DNA from: Betaproteobacteria bacterium
GTDB lineage: Bacteria; Pseudomonadota; Gammaproteobacteria; Burkholderiales; Usitatibacteraceae
Length of the DNA: 9,069 bases
Reading direction: 5' to 3'
Assembly (NCBI GenBank): GCA_025362705.1
Contig: JANYFH010000089.1
Location: 1 to 9,069 of the forward strand
Positions 5,302 through 9,069 of the stretch are shown in pieces (the stretch's first letter is position 1; every line of letters begins with the position of its first letter). Both the position numbers and the translations under genes were made by a program. Below the pieces are notes generated by a model. That model searched no databases. It saw nothing but the letters and a program-made list of their open reading frames with translations, and was not told the origin of the DNA.

Positions 5302-6903
5302 ATGAGATCGAGAATCCTCCTGGCAGGCGTACTATGCCTCGCCAGTATTCAAGTCGCACTCGCCGAATCAGTCGGGCGGGTACTGGTCGCGGTGGGCGAG
5401 GTCAGTGCGGAACGTGGCGGACGACGCGTGATTCTGGATACCGGTTCGTCCGTTGAAACCGGCGATGTCATTCAACTGGGCGAATTTAGCAACGCGCAGA
5501 TCCGCTTTTCAGACCAGGCAATAGTTTCGTTACGACAAAAAAGCATTTTTCGGATCGATGAATATCGTTTTTCGGATCGGGAGGAAGCCACTTCGGCCGC
5601 CTTTTTCAGTCTGCTGCGCGGCGGGATGCGAACCATTACCGGCTTGATCGGCAAATCGCAACGCGAAAGCTATCGTGTCAGGACACCGATCGCCACCGTA
5701 GGGATTCGCGGCACCCATTACAATCTGGTGGTATGTCAGCAGGATTGTTTCGAGTCGGATGGATCGCTGGCGGCGGACGGCAATTACGGGGGTGTACTCG
5801 AGGGTCGTGTGGCCATCGCCAACAAAGCCGGGGGACGCGAATTTGGCGTGGACGAATATTTCTACGTTGCCGATGCAAATACAATTCCGCAAACTCTGCG
5901 TGGCCGACCGGGGTTCCTGCGGGACCGGCTGGAGGCGCGGCGCAGACGTGAAGACCAGCGCGAAGCCCTTGCGCGGGCGAGTGGGGGGGCAGATGATACG
6001 CGGCAGTCCAAGGCGGCTGTGGCTCTCGTGGTGGCATCCGCTGTTCGCATCAACACTACAGCATTGAACACGCTCAATTCCGGACTTGCCAAAGCCAGCT
6101 CCACGGTCTCGGTCACAGAATTGCGTGACGAATTTGGCAACGTCAGCATTCTGGGTGCAGGGCTGGGCGCCGGTGTAGCAACAGCTTCGGATACATTCGA
6201 ACGGGCACTCTCCGACGGCGGCAAAGACACGATTATCGTCATCGATGGCAGTAAGGGCATACTCGAAAAATTCAGCCTCAAGGGCGGCGAGATTGCCGGA
6301 AGCCGCGGCACAGCGACGGTCATCGAAGGCGGCCAGACAATCGGTGACGGCGCGGTCGTATGGGGGCGGTGGACGCCCGACGCATTCGTCCAGTTAAATG
6401 GCCAAATATCGAACCCGGCCACGGGCGTGCATTTTATTTACGGAAACCTTACACCGGTATCAGTATTTGCGCGCCCGGTAGCACTGATTGGTGCAGGCGC
6501 CAGCAACTACGACTACGTCGGCGGCACCCGCCCTACCGATGGACAAGGCAATGCCGGCCAGTTCATCAATGGCGCATTGGGTGTTGATTTTGTCGCACGC
6601 ACCATCGGCGGCGCGATCTCATACAAGGTCGGTGGCATTTCATATGGGCTGCCTATTGCGGATGGGACGCCAATTTCATCGCGTTCCGGCGAATTTGGTT
6701 TCTCCATCACGGCGCGCAATGCCGGCACGTGGGTAGTCGTAGGTACCGGCCAAACCGGCTCAATCGATACCTACAGCGTTAGCGGTTTGTTCCTCGGCAG
6801 CCGTGCGCAGGGCTTGGGCCTGACATTTGCAACGATCGATCAGCGCATCGGCCAATCAGCAGGTGCAGCGGCGTTCAAGTGCCGTCTGTGCAAGGGAGGA
6901 TAG
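5302..6903 (+). CDS. Exported FecR-domain protein with C-terminal barrel-like domain
   Basis: This 533-residue protein has a signal peptide (ALA-ES cleavage near residue 21, no lipobox). A FecR domain follows (about residues 23-195), with the family pattern of a GD-V-x-LG turn, a strand-rich core, LLRGGMRTITGLIGK and the YRVRTPIATVGIRGTHY signature. A charged helix (about 200-230) leads to a low-complexity middle and a WGRW segment (354-357). The C-terminal beta-rich domain (about 375-526) contains YDYVGGTRPTD and SGLFLGSRAQGLGLTF, which resembles the beta-barrel of TbpB-like Slam substrates. FecR domains without a membrane helix or sigma-factor partner act as extracytoplasmic binding or sensing modules of unclear role. 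I chose ATG 5302 over 5296 because GGAG at 5292-5295 abuts the first ATG but is correctly spaced for the second. A CxxC ends the chain (C527, C530), and C145 and C149 lie in the FecR domain. Confidence 0.82.
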   Translation: MRSRILLAGVLCLASIQVALAESVGRVLVAVGEVSAERGGRRVILDTGSSVETGDVIQLGEFSNAQIRFSDQAIVSLRQKSIFRIDEYRFSDREEATSAAFFSLLRGGMRTITGLIGKSQRESYRVRTPIATVGIRGTHYNLVVCQQDCFESDGSLAADGNYGGVLEGRVAIANKAGGREFGVDEYFYVADANTIPQTLRGRPGFLRDRLEARRRREDQREALARASGGADDTRQSKAAVALVVASAVRINTTALNTLNSGLAKASSTVSVTELRDEFGNVSILGAGLGAGVATASDTFERALSDGGKDTIIVIDGSKGILEKFSLKGGEIAGSRGTATVIEGGQTIGDGAVVWGRWTPDAFVQLNGQISNPATGVHFIYGNLTPVSVFARPVALIGAGASNYDYVGGTRPTDGQGNAGQFINGALGVDFVARTIGGAISYKVGGISYGLPIADGTPISSRSGEFGFSITARNAGTWVVVGTGQTGSIDTYSVSGLFLGSRAQGLGLTFATIDQRIGQSAGAAAFKCRLCKGG

Positions 6904-6960
6904 ATTTACGCATTTGGTTGGAGCGAGCATTGGCGCGACTTACAGGCATACGCGAACGTA

Positions 6961-6972
6961 GAATGCGCATTC
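6961..6972. repeat. 12-bp perfect palindrome between convergent genes
   Basis: GAATGCGCATTC is its own reverse complement. It lies between the end of the FecR gene and the end of the YjbR-type gene, which are transcribed toward each other. It may be part of a termination region or a protein-binding site; nothing further can be said from sequence. Confidence 0.4.
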
Positions 6973-6989
6973 CCCAACCCGCGTGTATG

Positions 6990-7008
6990 GCGCGCGTACT
7001 ACGCGCGC
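6990..7008. terminator. GC-rich hairpin at the end of the YjbR-type gene (possible bidirectional terminator)
   Basis: GCGCGCGT and ACGCGCGC pair as an 8-bp, nearly all-GC stem around an ACT loop. The stem spans the stop codon of the minus-strand gene (6999-7001) and lies 87 bp past the FecR stop on the plus strand. Its place between convergent genes suits a terminator, but no T run follows on either strand, so it is not a canonical intrinsic terminator. Confidence 0.35.
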
Positions 7009-7355
7009 TTGGCTCGGCCTGAAATTTCCACCGCTGTTGCGTGCAAACTCTTCGGCGCCTTGCGCGACCAGGCCTGGGCTAACAGTTTGTTGACTAAGCG
7101 CGGCTTTGCTTTGGCGAGAGTTACGCGCAAGCCCACAGCACGCACTCCCCAATAGAGCTTTTCGAGAAACGCGGGCTCAAGAGCAAGTGCGATTTCCCGT
7201 TCTTCTTCCGACACAAAAACATGCAGATGCTCACCTTCCGGCGGCACTGTGGCGAAGATTTTGCCACGCACGCGAAACGAAGAATAATTGAAGTGCGGCT
7301 CCTCGGTGACCTCCGGAAGCGACATTGCAAAGCGACGGACTTGGGTAAGTGTCAT
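6999..7355 (-). CDS. MmcQ/YjbR family protein
   Basis: This is a 118-residue small cytoplasmic protein. The pattern MTLTQVRRFAMSLPEVTEEP, then a HFNYSSFRVRGKIFATVPPEG block and HLHVFVSEEE, is the family hallmark. Members have a double-wing, CyaY-like alpha/beta fold and are often called DNA-binding, but their function is not established. I chose the start at 7355 because it matches the family N-terminus; the longer frame reaching 7709 overlaps mtnA on the other strand and its extra residues look like antisense translation. No strong ribosome-binding site precedes the ATG. It diverges from mtnA across 138 bp and converges on the FecR gene, so it is probably transcribed alone. Confidence 0.85.
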   Translation of the reverse strand: MTLTQVRRFAMSLPEVTEEPHFNYSSFRVRGKIFATVPPEGEHLHVFVSEEEREIALALEPAFLEKLYWGVRAVGLRVTLAKAKPRLVNKLLAQAWSRKAPKSLHATAVEISGRAKRA

Positions 7356-7493
7356 AAGGGTCAACTGGATGACTTGCGGGAAATGAAGACCGCGTGCAAA
7401 CACTATGAGAGGAACGGGAATTTCCATCTTAGCGTACAAATCGAAAGGCGTTATGCCGCAATCAACTGCTGAAAATCGCATAAACTTCGCGTC

Positions 7494-8573
7494 ATGAACG
7501 TCAACGGCAAAGCCTACCGCAGCATCTGTAGCGACGACGCGAAACGTGTCGTCCACATCATCGACCAGACCCGTCTGCCTTTTGTATTCGAGACACTGAC
7601 GCTTGTGAATTGCAGCGAGGTCGCGCAGGCAATTCGATCCATGCAGGTGCGCGGCGCCCCGTTGATTGGCGTCACCGCAGCGTTCGGCATGGCGATGGCC
7701 ATGCAGCAAAATGCGAGCGACGAGACACTAAACGAATCGGTTGAAATGCTCAAAGTGACGCGTCCCACGGCGGTGAATCTCGCCTGGGCACTCGCCGCTG
7801 TGAAACAACACGTGTCCATCCAGCCGCATCATCGGCGCGCCGATGCCGCCTGGTTATTTGCGCGCAAACTCGCTGATAGCGACGTTGCCGCGAACGAGGC
7901 CATCGGCAATCACGGCCTCAACGTCATTCGCGCCTTGCATGAAAAACTGCGGCGCCCAGTCAATATCCTCACACACTGCAATGCCGGCTGGTTGGCGACG
8001 GTGGATTGGGGCACCGCACTCGCGTGCATTTACAAGGCACACGATGCCGGCGTCCCCGTGCACATATGGGTGGATGAAACACGGCCACGCAATCAGGGAT
8101 TGCTTACCGCGTGGGAGTTGCGCGGGCATGGCGTGCCGCATACTTACATCGTCGACAATGCGGGCGGCCACATGATGCAGCACGGCAGAGTGGACATGGT
8201 GCTCGTCGGCGCAGATCGCGTGTCGAAAAACGGCGATGTTGCCAACAAAATCGGCACCTACCTGAAGGCACTCGCCGCGCACGACAACGCAATCCCGTTT
8301 TATGCGGCACTGCCAAATTCCACTATCGACGCTACGTTGAACGACGCGTTCAGGCAAATCGAGATTGAGGAACGTTCCGATACGGAAGTGCGCTCTGTTA
8401 TTGGCTTGCAGGGCAATAATGCTCTGGAATGTGCGCCAGTGCTTATTCTTGATCATAAAACGCCGGTATTCAATCCCGCTTTCGACATCACACCGGCGCG
8501 ACTCGTCACCGGCATCATCACCGAGCACGGTGTATTTGCGCCAGCGCAACTTGCGACGGCAATTGAGGATTAG
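7494..8573 (+). CDS. mtnA: S-methyl-5-thioribose-1-phosphate isomerase
   Basis: This full-length 359-residue enzyme converts 5-methylthioribose 1-phosphate (and, in some bacteria, 5-deoxyribose 1-phosphate) to the matching ribulose 1-phosphate. Family motifs are present: RGAPLIG (53-59), PTAVNLAWAL (91-100), THCNAG (160-165) with the catalytic cysteine C162, DETRPRNQG (194-202), DNAGG (221-225) and GADR (239-242) with the catalytic aspartate D241. It is related to the eIF2B alpha-subunit fold, but the MtnA motifs rule out a plain eIF2B-like protein. The start gives the normal family N-terminus, although no clear ribosome-binding site is seen. The following aldolase gene starts 2 nt after its stop, so the two are co-transcribed and probably translationally coupled. 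No phosphorylase (mtnP) or kinase (mtnK) gene is in the window. Confidence 0.95.
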   Translation: MNVNGKAYRSICSDDAKRVVHIIDQTRLPFVFETLTLVNCSEVAQAIRSMQVRGAPLIGVTAAFGMAMAMQQNASDETLNESVEMLKVTRPTAVNLAWALAAVKQHVSIQPHHRRADAAWLFARKLADSDVAANEAIGNHGLNVIRALHEKLRRPVNILTHCNAGWLATVDWGTALACIYKAHDAGVPVHIWVDETRPRNQGLLTAWELRGHGVPHTYIVDNAGGHMMQHGRVDMVLVGADRVSKNGDVANKIGTYLKALAAHDNAIPFYAALPNSTIDATLNDAFRQIEIEERSDTEVRSVIGLQGNNALECAPVLILDHKTPVFNPAFDITPARLVTGIITEHGVFAPAQLATAIED

Positions 8574-8575
8574 CA

Positions 8576-9069
8576 ATGTCATTTCTGCAACTCGATCACC
8601 TGCCGCACAAGGCATTGCGTAACGAGATCATTCACATCGCACAACGCATGAATGAGCTCGGCATCAACCAGGGCAAATCGGGCAATGTGAGCGCGCGCAC
8701 GGATGAGGGCTTTCTGATCACACCCACCGGCATACCGTACGAAGAAACGAAACCCGAGCAAATTGTTGCGGTGAATATGGATGGCACGCATGCGGGAGAG
8801 GTACTGCCCTCTTCCGAATGGCGGTTTCATCGGGATATTTACGCCTCGGGTGCCGACAATGTGAATGCCATCATGCACACACACGCGCCCTACGCCACCA
8901 CCCTCGCCTGTATGGATCGCGGCATCCCGCCGTTCCATTACATGGTCGCTGCTGCCGGTGGCAGCGATATCCGCTGCGCAGCCTATGCGACGTTCGGCAC
9001 GCAGGAATTATCGGAACACGTGCTCTTTGCGTTACGCGATCGCAAGGCGTGCCTGATGTCGCATCACGG
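8576..9069 (+). CDS. FucA-like class II aldolase, probable methylthioribulose-1-phosphate/deoxyribulose-1-phosphate aldolase (partial)
   Basis: The first 164 residues are present and the frame runs off the window end. The sequence follows L-fuculose-phosphate aldolase closely: LGINQGKSGNVSAR (28-41), LITPTGIPYE (47-56), LPSSEWRFH (77-85) with the catalytic glutamate E81, the zinc ligands HTH (H101, H103), a HYMVAAAGG block (121-129) and HHG at the edge, where H163 should be the third zinc ligand. These enzymes cleave 1-phosphoketoses to dihydroxyacetone phosphate plus an aldehyde. Directly behind mtnA the likely substrate is the MtnA product, as for Ald2 in the DHAP shunt described in Rhodospirillum rubrum and some E. 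coli. MtnB dehydratase has the same fold, but its glutamate sits in a SAETxLH-like context, whereas this one has SSEWRFH. True fuculose phosphate aldolase is possible but not supported by neighbours. Confidence 0.85.
   Translation, partial: MSFLQLDHLPHKALRNEIIHIAQRMNELGINQGKSGNVSARTDEGFLITPTGIPYEETKPEQIVAVNMDGTHAGEVLPSSEWRFHRDIYASGADNVNAIMHTHAPYATTLACMDRGIPPFHYMVAAAGGSDIRCAAYATFGTQELSEHVLFALRDRKACLMSHH

Noticed and set aside
5862..6422. Open frame of 186 codons on the minus strand
   Set aside because: It is antisense to the FecR gene and is Ser/Ala/Pro-rich in the way shadow frames usually are; the FecR frame has a clear domain and signal peptide.
7356..7709. N-terminal extension of the YjbR-type gene
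   Set aside because: The extra 118 residues overlap mtnA on the opposite strand and look unrelated to the family, whose start matches the ATG at 7355.
7854..8615. Open frame of 253 codons on the minus strand
   Set aside because: It is antisense to mtnA, whose catalytic motifs are all intact, and the translated product has no recognisable features.
1..9069. CRISPR array, tRNA, rRNA or insertion sequence
   Set aside because: I saw no regularly spaced repeats, no cloverleaf or rRNA-like sequence and no transposase; the methyltransferase relic is the only trace of a mobile gene.

Overview
The window looks like the chromosome of a Gram-negative bacterium, most likely a betaproteobacterium. I base this on outer-membrane proteins, moderately GC-rich DNA, and gene families typical of Gallionellaceae, Rhodocyclales or Burkholderiales. 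The genus cannot be fixed from the sequence alone.

Region 1 (1-2117, minus strand) is a four-gene multiheme cytochrome operon. In transcription order it holds a small monoheme cytochrome c, a membrane-anchored tetraheme NapC/NirT/CymA-type quinol dehydrogenase, a decaheme DmsE/MtrA/MtoA-family cytochrome, and the first 21 codons of a secreted protein. By position that last protein should be the MtrB/MtoB/PioB outer-membrane porin. This set matches the Mto/Mtr trans-outer-membrane electron conduit, which serves Fe(II) oxidation or extracellular electron transfer. A perfect FNR-type box (TTGAT-N4-ATCAA, 2261-2274) lies upstream, with a -10-like hexamer at class II spacing, so control by oxygen is likely.

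Region 2 (2118-3924) has a leader and intergenic stretch, a luciferase-like flavin oxidoreductase gene (YhbW type, minus strand), and a 482-bp gap. The gap holds a decayed N-terminal piece of an MmeI-like DNA methyltransferase with an in-frame stop, a relic of a restriction-modification gene.

Region 3 (3925-6903, plus strand) is a two-gene unit. The first encodes a TPR plus outer-membrane beta-barrel protein of the Slam/DUF560 (SlipAM) type. The second encodes an exported FecR-domain protein whose C-terminal half looks like the beta-barrel domain of Slam substrates. The pair may be an outer-membrane translocator with its own cargo, which is the least described part of the window.

Region 4 (6904-9069) has a MmcQ/YjbR-family gene on the minus strand and, diverging from it, mtnA followed 2 nt later by a FucA-like class II aldolase that runs off the window. 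This pair fits the DHAP shunt, which salvages 5'-methylthioadenosine or 5'-deoxyadenosine, better than the universal methionine salvage pathway.
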